A DNA stretch of 64,000 bases, taken from contig JAGBFB010000037.1 in assembly GCA_017936665.1 (NCBI GenBank), forward strand, positions 18,459-82,458, written 5' to 3'. The stretch comes from Spirochaetaceae bacterium (GTDB lineage: Bacteria > Spirochaetota > Spirochaetia > Treponematales > Treponemataceae). The first letter of the stretch is position 1, and each line of letters starts with the position of its first letter. The notes under the pieces are model-generated. The model had not been told where the DNA came from, made no database searches, and saw nothing but the letters and a program-made list of their open reading frames with translations. Shown here one piece after another: positions 17,843 through 27,374 of this stretch. The position numbers and the translations under genes are program-made.

Positions 17843-18226
17843 TTATTCTTTCAATAATTTTTCTGAAAGTTCTAAAATTCTTGGGGCGTATTTTTGTTTC
17901 ATTTTATTTAAAACTAATTTGTTGGCTAAATAACCTGTTCCCATAATTATTAATCCAAAAAAACTAACGATTATTCCTAAAATAAATTTATTAAAACTTA
18001 ATACTAAACTTAATCCGGTGCCAAAAACTAAAACGCCAATAATTCCAATAAAAATTGAAATGTAAGTAGATGTGTTTGAAACTTTTGCATCTATTTTTCT
18101 AAGTTCATCTAAATCTGATTCTTGCGTTTTAATATATTTATTTCTGATTTTTTCAACTTCTTCTTTATTGATAGAAGAATAATTGTAATTAAATGATTCT
18201 TTGTTTTCTTGCATTTTTTTCTCCAA
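17843..18226 (-). CDS. Small two-helix membrane protein
   Basis: A 127-residue protein with a charged N-terminal half (NKEEVEKIRNKYIKTQESDLDELRKIDAKV) and two membrane helices (TYISIFIGIIGVLVFGTGLSL and FILGIIVSFFGLIIMGTGY). It starts 3 bp after the histidine kinase gene and so probably belongs to the same operon. Confidence 0.6.
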   Translation of the reverse strand: MEKKMQENKESFNYNYSSINKEEVEKIRNKYIKTQESDLDELRKIDAKVSNTSTYISIFIGIIGVLVFGTGLSLVLSFNKFILGIIVSFFGLIIMGTGYLANKLVLNKMKQKYAPRILELSEKLLKE

Positions 18227-18228
18227 AA

Positions 18229-19290
18229 TTATTTTGTATTTATTTTTATAATAAAAGTACTACCGACTCCAACTTCACTTTTAATTGCAATTTCGGCTCC
18301 AAGTACATCTATTATTCTTTTTACTAAAGCTAATCCTAAACCATTACCTTGTTCTTTGTGGGAAGTATCACCTTGATAAAATTTTTCAAAAATATGTTTT
18401 CCCGTTTCATTAGAAATTCCACAGCCTGTGTCTTGAATATAAATTGAAGCATAGGATTCATCTTTGTAACAAGAAATAAAAACTTTGCCATTAGGTTCTG
18501 TAAATTTTAATGCGTTAGAAATAATATTGTTACATACAATTTCTAGTAAGGTTTTATCTGTATTAATAAAAATATTTTCGTCTAAATTTACATCAAGTAA
18601 AATATTTTTTTCTTCCCAGATTTGTTCAAAAGTTAAAAGTGTTTGTCCTAGAAAATCTGCTAAATTAAATTTTGAATATTTAGGAAGAATTTTTTTATTT
18701 TCTAATTTATTTAATTTTAAAATATTTTCTACAAGACTATTTAATTTTGATATTGTATCTGAAATTATTTTACAGTAAGTGTTTCTTTCTTCAGAATTTA
18801 AATTTTCATTTTCTAAAAGATTTGCATAATTTTTTATAACTGTAAGTGGAGTTTTTAATTCATGAGAAACATTTGATAAAAAAGAATTTTGTAAATTTTC
18901 TAAATCACTAAATTGTTCAGAAATTTTATTTATATTTTCTATTATGTATTCTAAATCACTATTTTTTTGAATTTTTGAATCAGTATAAATTTTATAAGTG
19001 TAATTTCCTTTGTTAATTTCATCAGTTGCATTTTTTATTAAATCAATTTGTTTGTCAAAAAAATAATATTTAATAATCATTACTATGCAAGTAAAAATAA
19101 AACTTAAAATAAAAACATTCGAAAAAGTTCTTGGAGCTCTAGATCTAATAAATTCTTCTGTCAAAGGGGAATCATATAAAAATAAAATAATACTACAAGT
19201 TAATATAAATGAAATTCCTATAAATATAAAAATATAGCTCATTAGAGAAAATAAAAATTTTTGTTTTTTAAAATTATTATTTTTACTCAT
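18229..19290 (-). CDS. Sensor histidine kinase
   Basis: A 353-residue membrane kinase with two helices (about residues 12-34 and 52-70), a HAMP-like stretch, an H box SNVSHELKTPLTVIKNYA with the phospho-accepting His, and HATPase motifs (NNIISNALKFTEPNG, DTGCGI and GNGLGLALV). The short periplasmic loop argues for sensing in or near the membrane. Its start overlaps the end of the response regulator gene by 8 nt. Confidence 0.93.
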   Translation of the reverse strand: MSKNNNFKKQKFLFSLMSYIFIFIGISFILTCSIILFLYDSPLTEEFIRSRAPRTFSNVFILSFIFTCIVMIIKYYFFDKQIDLIKNATDEINKGNYTYKIYTDSKIQKNSDLEYIIENINKISEQFSDLENLQNSFLSNVSHELKTPLTVIKNYANLLENENLNSEERNTYCKIISDTISKLNSLVENILKLNKLENKKILPKYSKFNLADFLGQTLLTFEQIWEEKNILLDVNLDENIFINTDKTLLEIVCNNIISNALKFTEPNGKVFISCYKDESYASIYIQDTGCGISNETGKHIFEKFYQGDTSHKEQGNGLGLALVKRIIDVLGAEIAIKSEVGVGSTFIIKINTK

Positions 19291-19957
19291 TGATAATTGC
19301 CTTGTAACCTAATCCATGAACTGTTACAATTTCAAAACTATTACATTCAGAAAGTTTTTCTCTTATTTTAGTGATATAAACATCAACAGTTCGTGTGCCA
19401 GAAAAACTGTCTGGATTCCAAAATTCATTCATAAGTTGAGTTCTTGAAAAAGTTTTTTTTGGAAATGATAACAACTTAAATACGATGTCAAATTCTCGTG
19501 TTGTAAAATTTACTGCTTCATCGTTTATGTATGCCATGTGTTCTTCTGCATCCATTGTAAAGTTTCCAACTACTAATTTTTTTTCTACGTTGATATTTGC
19601 ACGACGCAAAATTGCATTTATTCGTAAAAGAAGTTCTTGTAAGTCGATTGGTTTTACAAGATAATCATCGATTCCACTTTCAAAACCTTTTTGTTTAGAT
19701 AAAAAATCATCCTTTGCTGTCATAAAAATAATTGGAATGGTTTTATTTTGTGTTCTAACATTTTGTGCCAACTTATATCCATCAACTTTTGGCATCATAA
19801 TGTCAGAGATAATTAAATCAAAATTATTTTTATACAAAACATCAAAAGCCTCATCTCCGTTAAAACAAGAATGAGTTTCAAATCCTTTTTGATTTAAAAA
19901 AATACAAATTGATTTGTTTAAGTTTTCATCATCTTCAACAACTAAAATTTTTATCAT
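19283..19957 (-). CDS. OmpR-family response regulator
   Basis: A 224-residue regulator with a receiver domain (acidic VEDDEN, phospho-Asp in IISDIMMPK, TAKDD and Lys in LVKPID) and a C-terminal winged helix (FTTREFDIVFKLLSFPKKTFSRTQLMNEFW and TVDVYITKIREKL). It is first in the operon with the kinase and the small membrane protein. Signal unknown. Confidence 0.93.
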   Translation of the reverse strand: MIKILVVEDDENLNKSICIFLNQKGFETHSCFNGDEAFDVLYKNNFDLIISDIMMPKVDGYKLAQNVRTQNKTIPIIFMTAKDDFLSKQKGFESGIDDYLVKPIDLQELLLRINAILRRANINVEKKLVVGNFTMDAEEHMAYINDEAVNFTTREFDIVFKLLSFPKKTFSRTQLMNEFWNPDSFSGTRTVDVYITKIREKLSECNSFEIVTVHGLGYKAIINE

Positions 19958-20034
19958 AATATCACCATGAAGATTATATCATTTAATTTAATTCTTGTTG
20001 TTAAATATTTGTTAATTTTTTTGTCTTTATATGA

Positions 20035-20047
20035 TATAATAATGTTT
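20035..20047 (+). promoter_or_regulatory. Extended -10 promoter with minimal leader
   Basis: TGATATAAT (extended -10; TATAAT at 20035-20040) lies 7 nt before ATG 20048. There is no Shine-Dalgarno between, so the mRNA would be leaderless or nearly so. Confidence 0.45.
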
Positions 20048-20812
20048 ATGAAACAAATTATGCTAAAAAACTTTTTACTCATTGTAATTGTTATGCAAAT
20101 TTTACCAATTTTTGCACAAAAAAAATATACTTCAGCGGATGGTTTTTATGGATATAATTTTTCTGAAGATTTTACACAAATGTCGAGTACAATTATAGAT
20201 AGTGAAATTAGTATTGATAATTCTATTGAAAATCAAACAGAAATTACGCATTTAAGAAAATCAATAATTCCTTTTTGGAAAATTGGAAGTATTGAATATA
20301 TTTATTTTGAATCTGATTTTTACTTTATTTTACAAAACTTAGATAAACAATTTATTTTTGTTAAAGAAGGAAAATGGACTGAATATTGGAAAAAAAATAT
20401 AAAGCCTGGAATTTATGAAGCAACTTCTGAACAAAAAAACTTTTTATACAATTACGACGTTTTTAATTTATCTCAATTTAATTTTGACTGTTGGATTTCA
20501 AATTCACAAAATTCAACTACCAATGAATGCATTACAATTGAAACAGATTCAAAATTTTCTTCATTTAGACTTGTAAATGGGTATATTGATTTTTTGAATC
20601 CTGAAAACTTTGAAAGTTACAGTAGAGTAAAAACTCTTAAAGCCTATGATGAAAATAATAACCATATTGGTACTTTTAATTTTAAAGATAATTGTTCAAT
20701 TCAAAATTTTTATTTACAAAATGAAGTTTCATTTATTCGCTTCGAAATTACAGATACTTATTCTGGTTCATTATATGATGACGTTGCACTTACTGTCTTG
20801 CAATGTTACTAA
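20048..20812 (+). CDS. Secreted protein with NADase-type glycan-binding-like domain
   Basis: About 254 residues from ATG 20048 (MKQIMLKNF); the frame is open upstream to 19967, but that would add a second hydrophobic stretch. A signal peptide ends near PIFAQ. The C-terminal part (FRLVNGYIDFLNPENFESYSRVKTLKAYDENN...EVSFIRFEITDTYSGSLYDDVALTVL) matches the discoidin-like pattern often annotated as NADase-type glycan-binding domain in treponemes. Inferred role: cell-surface or periplasmic carbohydrate binding. Confidence 0.7.
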   Translation: MKQIMLKNFLLIVIVMQILPIFAQKKYTSADGFYGYNFSEDFTQMSSTIIDSEISIDNSIENQTEITHLRKSIIPFWKIGSIEYIYFESDFYFILQNLDKQFIFVKEGKWTEYWKKNIKPGIYEATSEQKNFLYNYDVFNLSQFNFDCWISNSQNSTTNECITIETDSKFSSFRLVNGYIDFLNPENFESYSRVKTLKAYDENNNHIGTFNFKDNCSIQNFYLQNEVSFIRFEITDTYSGSLYDDVALTVLQCY

Positions 20813-20825
20813 TTTTTTTTATCTG

Positions 20826-22013
20826 TTAGTAATCTTTAGGACTTTTTGTTGAGATTTTTTCTTTTGGAACAATTTGGTCTCCTTTTACGATGTCAAATAC
20901 GTGCCAAGTAAATCCTTCTTTGTTTGGTTTAATTTTGAAAGAAGTTTTATATTCGTTATCAAAGTAAACTCTAACCTGTGCTTGAGAATTTGAAAGTCTT
21001 TTGCTGGAATTTATCCCTGTGTTAGAACAATCGTGAACATAATAACTGTATTTTTTATTTTCAGCAGGTTCTACGATAGTTATTGTTTCTGGTCCATAAC
21101 TATTTACATCATCTCGGTCAAGTTCTAAGTTTCCTTCTTTTTTTACACTGAAAAAAACATGATTTTCGCCATCTACAACATGAGCATCTAAATCCCAAGG
21201 GAATTCGCCCCAATCAAGAATGATTTTTATTCGTTTAAAATCAACTGCTTTTGGAATAGAAATTTGTGGAGTAGAAGTAATTTCTCCTTTTGTTACAACA
21301 AAAACATCTTCTGTTTGTACATATTCATTACCTTTTTTTACTGAAATTGTAAATTCACCTTCTTGAATTTCATCTGGCAATAAAACTTGTCCAACCATGT
21401 TAGATTTCAAATTCCATGTGTCATCGATGTTTACGTCAGCACTTGGAATTGGAACTCCTGAATCACTATCACGGATTGTAATAATTCTTTCTTTTGGTAG
21501 AGTTTCTTCAATTTTTTGTACTGGTTTTGCAGGAGAAGTAACTTTCTTTTTTTGAGAATTTTGTACTTGAGTACGAAGTTTACTTAATTCAGTTTTTGTG
21601 CTTTGTAATTCATTTTGTGTTTTTTGTAATTTGTTTTTTACTGATTGCAACTCTTTTTGTAAAACTTCTAATTCTTCTGATGAAGAATTATTTAATTTTG
21701 TAGAACTTGTTTTTTCTTCTGATATGACAAAAGAAATTTCGTTTATATTTAATTGCTTAATAATTGGATGATTTAATAACAATTCTTTTTGAAAAATAGC
21801 TGCTTCTTTTGAGTGTAAAGTTTCTAAAGATAAAACTTTAAATTCATTATTATATTCTTGTATAGTAACAGGAATTCCTTTTTGTGCTAATAGTTTTACA
21901 TGATTTTCTGCTTTAGTGATATTATTAAAAGTTCCAAGACATATTTTATATTCTTGTGAAAACAAACTAATTGAAAGTAAAAATAAAAGTGATAAAATAA
22001 AATATTTTTTCAT
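20826..22013 (-). CDS. Secreted SPOR-like, coiled-coil, YfaP/DUF2135-like protein
   Basis: Start chosen at ATG 22013 (MKKYFILSLLFLLSISLFSQ, a signal peptide); the frame opens at 22031. In order: a SPOR-like repeat (YKICLGTFNNITKAENHVKLLAQKG), a heptad coiled coil (LQKELQSVKNKLQKTQNELQ), a Pro-rich linker, a carboxypeptidase-regulatory-like beta domain, and a C-terminal LDWGEFPWDLDAHVV...LDRDDVNSYGPETITI domain typical of YfaP/DUF2135 proteins. Probably a periplasmic, peptidoglycan-associated protein. Confidence 0.7.
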   Translation of the reverse strand: MKKYFILSLLFLLSISLFSQEYKICLGTFNNITKAENHVKLLAQKGIPVTIQEYNNEFKVLSLETLHSKEAAIFQKELLLNHPIIKQLNINEISFVISEEKTSSTKLNNSSSEELEVLQKELQSVKNKLQKTQNELQSTKTELSKLRTQVQNSQKKKVTSPAKPVQKIEETLPKERIITIRDSDSGVPIPSADVNIDDTWNLKSNMVGQVLLPDEIQEGEFTISVKKGNEYVQTEDVFVVTKGEITSTPQISIPKAVDFKRIKIILDWGEFPWDLDAHVVDGENHVFFSVKKEGNLELDRDDVNSYGPETITIVEPAENKKYSYYVHDCSNTGINSSKRLSNSQAQVRVYFDNEYKTSFKIKPNKEGFTWHVFDIVKGDQIVPKEKISTKSPKDY

Positions 22014-22110
22014 AGTAAAGGTCCAAATCATCCTAAAAATTTTACTTACTACAGTATAGAGTTTTTTTGTAATATCGTAAAGTATATCGATGTAATTTGT
22101 ATAGAAGAAT

Positions 22111-22719
22111 TTAAACTATTTGTTTTTTGAAGATATAGGTTTTAAATAATTTATTTTCGTCATTGAATTTTGGGTAAATAGCTTCTTCAATTAACGTAAA
22201 ATTATTTTTTATATACCATTGCCAATTACATTCACAATCTGTCCAAAGATATACGTTTTTATAGTTTTGATTTTTTAACCGATTGATAAGTTCTTTAAAA
22301 ATTAAAGAGCCATATCCTTTTTGACAGCTAACAAAAAGAGAAAGTTTTATATCATCATCATTCATTAGGGAATGTACTTTTGAATCCATATATGAAAGAT
22401 ATTCTGCACATAGATTTATGCTTTGCTTTTTTTCTTTGCTTAAATTTTTTGTGTTTTCATCAATCCATTTATAAATATTGTTTTTATCAGATTTATTTTG
22501 AAAAAACATTGCTGAACATAATTTATCTTTTGGTAAAGCAATTTGAAAAGTAAGATTATTTTCAAAGAAACTATTTTGTAAAATTAATTCAGTGTAAATT
22601 TTTCTAAAAGAATCTTCCCAAGTTGAAAAACTCCACATTGGTTTTACAAAATCTACAAGTTGAGAAAAATATTTTTTTTCAAAAGGAACAATATCAATTT
22701 TGATTATTTTACGAATCAT
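22111..22719 (-). CDS. GNAT-like acetyltransferase, divergent
   Basis: A 202-residue protein with GNAT-like features: SLFVSCQKGYGSLIFKELINRL resembles the acetyl-CoA loop (Q/RxxGxG/A) and KNVYLWTDCECNWQWYIKNNFTLIE the usual final strand and helix. The N-terminal half is atypical. Substrate unknown. Confidence 0.6.
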   Translation of the reverse strand: MIRKIIKIDIVPFEKKYFSQLVDFVKPMWSFSTWEDSFRKIYTELILQNSFFENNLTFQIALPKDKLCSAMFFQNKSDKNNIYKWIDENTKNLSKEKKQSINLCAEYLSYMDSKVHSLMNDDDIKLSLFVSCQKGYGSLIFKELINRLKNQNYKNVYLWTDCECNWQWYIKNNFTLIEEAIYPKFNDENKLFKTYIFKKQIV

Positions 22720-22810
22720 AATTTATCCATCTAAAAAAAATCTTTACTAATAGTTTAATATCATTATAATGAATAAATCAAGAAATTTTAAGTTTAAATA
22801 AGGCGATTTT

Positions 22811-23425
22811 ATGAATGACAAAATGAATTTTAGTAATTTTAATTGGACTCGTGAACCAAAAAGTTTTTTGATAACTGCGGACAAAATCGAAATTATCACA
22901 AAACCACATACAGATTTGTGGCAAAGAACTTACTATCATTTTAGAAATGATAATGCTCCAGTTTTTCAGATTGAAACTGAAGAAAAATATTTTTCATTTA
23001 CCGTAAAAACTGAGTTTGAATCCAAAACCCGATTTGACCAATGTGGAATTGTAATGTACCTTGATTCTGAAAATTGGCTAAAAGGTTCTATCGAATACGA
23101 GAACGAAACTTTTCAGCATTTAGGAAGCGTTGTTACAAACAATGGTTATTCAGATTGGGCAACAACAGAAATCCCAGCAAATGTAAAATCAATGTGGTAT
23201 CGCTTTAGTCGCAGGCAAGATGATTATTGTATTGAATGTTCTAATGACGGAATTATTTTTAAACAAATGCGAATATGTCACATGTGGAAAGGTGGTGAAA
23301 AAATCCAATTTGGAATTTATGCTTGTAGTCCAGAAAATTCATCATTCAAGGCAACTTTCACTAACATGGAAATTACTGAATGTAAATGGCTTGCTCACGA
23401 CGGTCAAAAGCCAGATGAAAATTAA
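22811..23425 (+). CDS. DUF1349 concanavalin A-like protein
   Basis: A 204-residue cytoplasmic protein (no signal peptide) with the DUF1349 pattern: FNWTREPKSFLITADKIEI, FDQCGIVMYLDSENWLKGSIEYEN, SMWYRFSRRQDDYCIECSNDG and QFGIYACSPENSSFKATF. The family (E. coli YdeN-like, regulation of enolase protein 1) has a lectin-like beta sandwich; substrate unknown. Confidence 0.85.
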   Translation: MNDKMNFSNFNWTREPKSFLITADKIEIITKPHTDLWQRTYYHFRNDNAPVFQIETEEKYFSFTVKTEFESKTRFDQCGIVMYLDSENWLKGSIEYENETFQHLGSVVTNNGYSDWATTEIPANVKSMWYRFSRRQDDYCIECSNDGIIFKQMRICHMWKGGEKIQFGIYACSPENSSFKATFTNMEITECKWLAHDGQKPDEN

Positions 23426-23440
23426 AATACACAAAAAAAT

Positions 23441-24556
23441 TTAATTATTTGCACTTTCGTGATATTTCTTTTTATCGATGTACATATTTTCATCAGATTG
23501 TTTTATAATTTGTTGTAAATCTTTTCCTTGTCCAGAAGCGTAACCGATAGAAGCAGAAATTTCAAATGGATATTCATGTTTTATTGAATTGATGTTATTT
23601 TTCCATTGCTCGATTGTTTTTAGAGTTTCTGTTTCATCAGCATTTTTTAGAATCATAATAAATTCATCCCCACCAATACGGAAGGCTTGTTTATTTTCAT
23701 CTGTTAAATTTAGGATATTATTTGCAACAGTTCTAATTAACAAATCTCCTTCTTCGTGCCCATTTGTATCGTTGATTACTTTTAAATTATTGATATCCCA
23801 AAAAATAACTGACACTTGTTGAACTTCATTATAATCATTTGAAATAACACTTAAATATTTGCTTTTATTGAACAATCCAGTCATACCATCAATTTCAGCT
23901 AAAACTTCCATGTGTTTTGCATATTCTACATTATTACGATTCAACTTACCAATATTGAAACAAACAATTATACACATTGTATAAATGATACAGCGAGGAA
24001 ATATGAAAAACACAATCAGACTAAACCAAAGATTATTATTTATCTGGGTACGAGTAAATTCACCTGCTTTGTTAATGTAAACAGAAAGAGGTTCTCCTGG
24101 AAGTAATGTCATGTTTGCATCACAAATTCCATAGTGGTATCCCACAATAACAGAAATAAAAGTGCTTGTAATCGTTAAAACAGAAGTATATATCATCAAC
24201 TTTTTTGAGGAATAAAGACTACAGAAGAGAATTGGAAGTACACTTGCCAAAATTGCATGAAAAGTAAGGCCTGTTTCCATAATAGTGGTAATTATTACTG
24301 TCCATAAAATAATCAGATATTTTACAAAATCCTTATTTAAATCTATGAATGTCCAGCAAATCATTCCTATTATGTAAACAATCAAACTTGCCACCATACA
24401 TAAAAACACAACTTTTTTATTGATAGGAAAAACATTTAATATGTTTAAAATCCAAATGCCAAGCATAATGATGACCATGATTTTCATACAGTGAATAACA
24501 TATTTGTTAGAAGTGTTTTCTGCAATTTGTTGTTGCAACTTTTTTTTAAATAGCAT
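23441..24556 (-). CDS. Membrane diguanylate cyclase (GGDEF)
   Basis: A 371-residue protein with about six membrane helices (residues 25-210), then a GGDEF domain beginning EIDGMTGLFNKSKY and carrying the canonical RIGGDEFIMIL. It should synthesise c-di-GMP. There is no RxxD I-site five residues before GGDEF (sequence DENKQAFRIGGDEF). This is the second diguanylate cyclase in the window. Confidence 0.88.
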   Translation of the reverse strand: MLFKKKLQQQIAENTSNKYVIHCMKIMVIIMLGIWILNILNVFPINKKVVFLCMVASLIVYIIGMICWTFIDLNKDFVKYLIILWTVIITTIMETGLTFHAILASVLPILFCSLYSSKKLMIYTSVLTITSTFISVIVGYHYGICDANMTLLPGEPLSVYINKAGEFTRTQINNNLWFSLIVFFIFPRCIIYTMCIIVCFNIGKLNRNNVEYAKHMEVLAEIDGMTGLFNKSKYLSVISNDYNEVQQVSVIFWDINNLKVINDTNGHEEGDLLIRTVANNILNLTDENKQAFRIGGDEFIMILKNADETETLKTIEQWKNNINSIKHEYPFEISASIGYASGQGKDLQQIIKQSDENMYIDKKKYHESANN

Positions 24557-24707
24557 ATTTTATCCTCTTATTTCATTGTTTTAGGAAACTGATATTCTAT
24601 TGTATACGGATTTTACTAATTTTGCAAGAAATGAAAAAAATGACACTACAAAAGAAATGCTTATTTTGTTATAATGAAAAAAAGGGAAAATGATATGAAA
24701 TAAAGAT

Positions 24708-24779
24708 TGTGGTGGTTTTGTTATCGATATTCCAAACTACGAACAACCAATGGAAATGTTTTTAATAAAAAGTATTTAA
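24708..24779 (+). pseudogene. Possible 3' remnant of a lost gene
   Basis: Reading from 24708, 23 residues (CGGFVIDIPNYEQPMEMFLI...) end at a TAA. The frame is closed upstream, and the sequence between 24660 and 24790 otherwise has only a TATAAT-like box. It looks like the tail of a deleted gene at the left edge of the acetyltransferase island. Confidence 0.3.
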
Positions 24780-24792
24780 CAGAGGGAATGAG

Positions 24793-25326
24793 ATGTTAGA
24801 AACAAAAATAATTACTGAGACAGATAGATTGATTTTAAGAAGATACTGTAAACAAGATTTACAAGATTTATATGAGTATTTATCTGATGAAGAAGTGGTG
24901 AAACATGAACCATATAAGCCTATGGATATAAATGAGGTAAAGGAAAATCTTGATTGGCGAATTTCCACAGACGAAATGAGTGCAGTTGTGTTAAAGTCAA
25001 ATAACAAAATGATTGGAAATATTTATTTAGGAAAAAGAGACTTTGAATCTCTAGAAATTGGATATGTATTCAATAAGCATTACTGGGGTAAGGGGTATGC
25101 AAAAGAGAGTTGCGATGCCTTGATTAAAAAATCTTTTTCGGAAAATACACATAGAATTTTTGCCGAGTGTGACCCTTGTAATATTGCTTCATGGAAACTA
25201 CTTGAAAGTTTGAATTTTATACGTGAGGCACATTTTAAGGAAAACGTATATTTCTGGAAAGACGAGAATGACAACCCGATTTGGAAGGATACATATGTTT
25301 ATTCCCTTTTGAACTCGGAGCGATAA
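24793..25326 (+). CDS. GNAT acetyltransferase, RimJ/RimL type
   Basis: A 177-residue protein with ITETDRLILRRYCKQDLQDLYEYLSDEEVVKHEPY at the N-terminus, the acetyl-CoA site GYVFNKHYWGKGYAKES and NIASWKLLESLNFIREA near the end. These are typical of RimJ/RimL-like N-acetyltransferases acting on protein N-termini or small amines. AGAGGGAATG precedes the start. First of a long run of same-strand small enzymes. Confidence 0.88.
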   Translation: MLETKIITETDRLILRRYCKQDLQDLYEYLSDEEVVKHEPYKPMDINEVKENLDWRISTDEMSAVVLKSNNKMIGNIYLGKRDFESLEIGYVFNKHYWGKGYAKESCDALIKKSFSENTHRIFAECDPCNIASWKLLESLNFIREAHFKENVYFWKDENDNPIWKDTYVYSLLNSER

Positions 25327-25378
25327 CTTTCAAGTTATATAACAGTTAGATAAACTTGAATTTTACGGAGTGAATGAT

Positions 25379-26137
25379 ATGAGCATAATACAAACTTTTT
25401 ATGATAATTTGGCAACTCAATATGATAAATTATTTCTTGATTGGCAAGCTACAACAAAGGAACAGGCAGAAATCCTAAATCGTATATTTCAGAATAATGG
25501 ATTTGATAATACAGCCAAAATCCTTGATTGTGCTTGTGGAATTGGAACGCAGGCTATTGGTGTTGCTTCACTTGGATATAGTGTGACAGCTTCTGATTTA
25601 AGCACAGGAGAACTTGTAGAAGCAGAAAAAAGAGCAAAAGCTAATAATGTAGAAATTTGTTTTAAGCAGGCTAATTTCTGTGCATTATCAGATACATTTA
25701 CAGAGAAGTTTGACATTGTTATTGCTATGGATAATGCACTACCACATATGCTGACAAGTAATGATTTGGATTCAGCAATAAAAAGCATTGTTAATCAGAT
25801 TCAGGAAAATGGAATATTTGTTGCAAGTATTAGAGATTATGATAGTTTGTTGATGGAAAAACCACCATATTCTCCACCATATATCCATAAAACAGATAAA
25901 GGACAAAGAGTTTCATTACAAACATGGGTGTGGAATGATGATAATTATAAACTTACACAGTATATCGTTGATGATGAAGAAACATTACAAGTAAGTAAAT
26001 TTGAGTGTGAGTATAGGGCTACACGAAGAGAAGAAATGACAAAATTATTACGTGCTCATGGTTGTAGTAAGGTTGAGTGGAAGTTTCCTGATGAAACAGG
26101 ATTCTATCAGCCTATTGTAGTGGCAAGAAAAGCGTAA
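25379..26137 (+). CDS. Class I SAM-dependent methyltransferase
   Basis: About 252 residues. GGAG at 25367-25370 is 8 nt before ATG 25379; an in-frame GTG at 25370 overlaps it and is not the start. SAM motif I is KILDCACGIGTQAIGVASLGYSVTASDLS and motif II-IV is FDIVIAMDNALPHM. The rest fits glycine/sarcosine-type small-molecule methyltransferases. Substrate unknown. Confidence 0.88.
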   Translation: MSIIQTFYDNLATQYDKLFLDWQATTKEQAEILNRIFQNNGFDNTAKILDCACGIGTQAIGVASLGYSVTASDLSTGELVEAEKRAKANNVEICFKQANFCALSDTFTEKFDIVIAMDNALPHMLTSNDLDSAIKSIVNQIQENGIFVASIRDYDSLLMEKPPYSPPYIHKTDKGQRVSLQTWVWNDDNYKLTQYIVDDEETLQVSKFECEYRATRREEMTKLLRAHGCSKVEWKFPDETGFYQPIVVARKA

Positions 26138-26185
26138 AATTTCAGTTTGACGGAGTGTCAAATTCCAATTTAACGAGGTGATTTT

Positions 26186-26554
26186 ATGAAAGCAGAAAAT
26201 ATTATGGCTTATTGTTTGAGCAAACATAAAGCATGTGAAACTTATCCTTTCGGAGATGTTCCTATCTGCTATAAGCTCAATAACAAAATATTTGCCCAGC
26301 TCTATCCTTATGAGCAGGATTATAAAATTACATTAAAGTGTACAGCTGAAATGGGATTTTTTTATAGACAGATGTATCCAGATATAGTTGTTCGTGGATA
26401 TCATTGTCCACCTATTCAACAGCCATATTGGAACACAATTTACCTTAAAGATTTTCCTGTTGATGAACTTTTAAATATGATAGACCTTGCTTATGAAACG
26501 GTTCTACACAGCTTCAGCAAAAAAATACAGAATGAAATTCTGTCAGATAAATAG
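26186..26554 (+). CDS. MmcQ/YjbR-family protein
   Basis: A 122-residue protein with the YjbR pattern: CLSKHKACETYPFGDVPICYKLNNKIFAQLYP at the start, KCTAEMGFFYRQMYPDIVVRGYHCPPIQQPYWNTIYL in the middle and LLNMIDLAYETV at the end. The fold is a CyaY-like double wing; the biochemical role of the family is not established. A good AACGAGG precedes the ATG. Confidence 0.85.
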   Translation: MKAENIMAYCLSKHKACETYPFGDVPICYKLNNKIFAQLYPYEQDYKITLKCTAEMGFFYRQMYPDIVVRGYHCPPIQQPYWNTIYLKDFPVDELLNMIDLAYETVLHSFSKKIQNEILSDK

Positions 26555-26651
26555 ATTGAAATAATCAGGTGATTTTATTATTATTTTTTTAGTATTAATG
26601 AATTGTTTATTTTCAAACAGTCATACAAACTTAAATCAAAAAGGGATTATC

Positions 26652-27230
26652 ATGAAACTTATTCGTGCAAACATAAACGACTGTGAAAAAATGAAGACAA
26701 TTACTTATTTAGTTTTAAAAGAAAAAAATTTTAATGAAAATTCATTAGATGATTTTTTACGATATCAAGAAGTAAAAGAGTGTTGGAGAAAAAATAACAA
26801 TAATGAATATATCTTAGTTCCAAATGAATATGTGGAAGATTGGGACTTAAACAAGCGAAAGGAAGTAGCACGAGAGATTCTGAACAAAATTAAGGGTAAG
26901 AGTTTTGCATATGGTGCTTTTTACGAAGGAAAAATAGTTGGACTTATATTAATATCTAATGAGTTTTTCGGAAGTAGTAATCAATATATGGAGCTACTTA
27001 TGTATCATGTGTCAGAACCATATCGTAGGCGTGGTATTGGAAAAAAACTTTTTGAATTAGCTTGTAAAGCTGCAAAAGAGGCAGGTGCAAAAAAGTTATA
27101 TATTTCTGCACATTCTTCTAAAGAAACTCAAGCTGCTTATCGCAAATTAGGTTGTATAGAAGCAACAGAAATCAATCAAGTGATAGCTGAAAATGAACCT
27201 TATGATATACAAATGGAGTTCATTTTATAA
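26652..27230 (+). CDS. GNAT acetyltransferase
   Basis: About 192 residues from ATG 26652 (AAGGG 8 nt upstream); the frame opens at 26598 but that start has no ribosome site. It begins MKLIRANINDCEKMKTI and has EPYRRRGIGKKLFELACKAAKEAGAKKLYISAHSS, the acetyl-CoA binding motif A. Substrate unknown. Confidence 0.85.
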   Translation: MKLIRANINDCEKMKTITYLVLKEKNFNENSLDDFLRYQEVKECWRKNNNNEYILVPNEYVEDWDLNKRKEVAREILNKIKGKSFAYGAFYEGKIVGLILISNEFFGSSNQYMELLMYHVSEPYRRRGIGKKLFELACKAAKEAGAKKLYISAHSSKETQAAYRKLGCIEATEINQVIAENEPYDIQMEFIL

Positions 27231-27235
27231 GTTGT

Positions 27236-27374
27236 AATAAAAAGGAAAAATTTATGAAAAAAATTAGTGCTTCGACTACGCTTAACAACAAACTTCGGTT
27301 TCGCTTGAAGTAATTGTATATCAACTTTGCTTCAAGTAATCACAAATAAAAGGAAAAATTCATGAAAAAAATTA
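27236..27374 (+). repeat. Direct repeat of a translation start flanking a REP-like insert
   Basis: 27236-27266 and 27345-27374 are near-identical (ribosome site AAAAGGAAAAATT, ATG, AAAAAAATTA). Between them is a CTACGCT...CTTCGG element related to the one after ddh and an inverted TTGAAG / CTTCAA pair. The upstream copy drives a 19-codon ORF (27254-27313) that runs into the insert. Looks like an insertion that duplicated the gene start. Confidence 0.5.

Noticed and set aside
25370..25378. GTG 25370 as methyltransferase start
   Set aside because: It overlaps the ribosome site GGAG; ATG 25379 has correct spacing.
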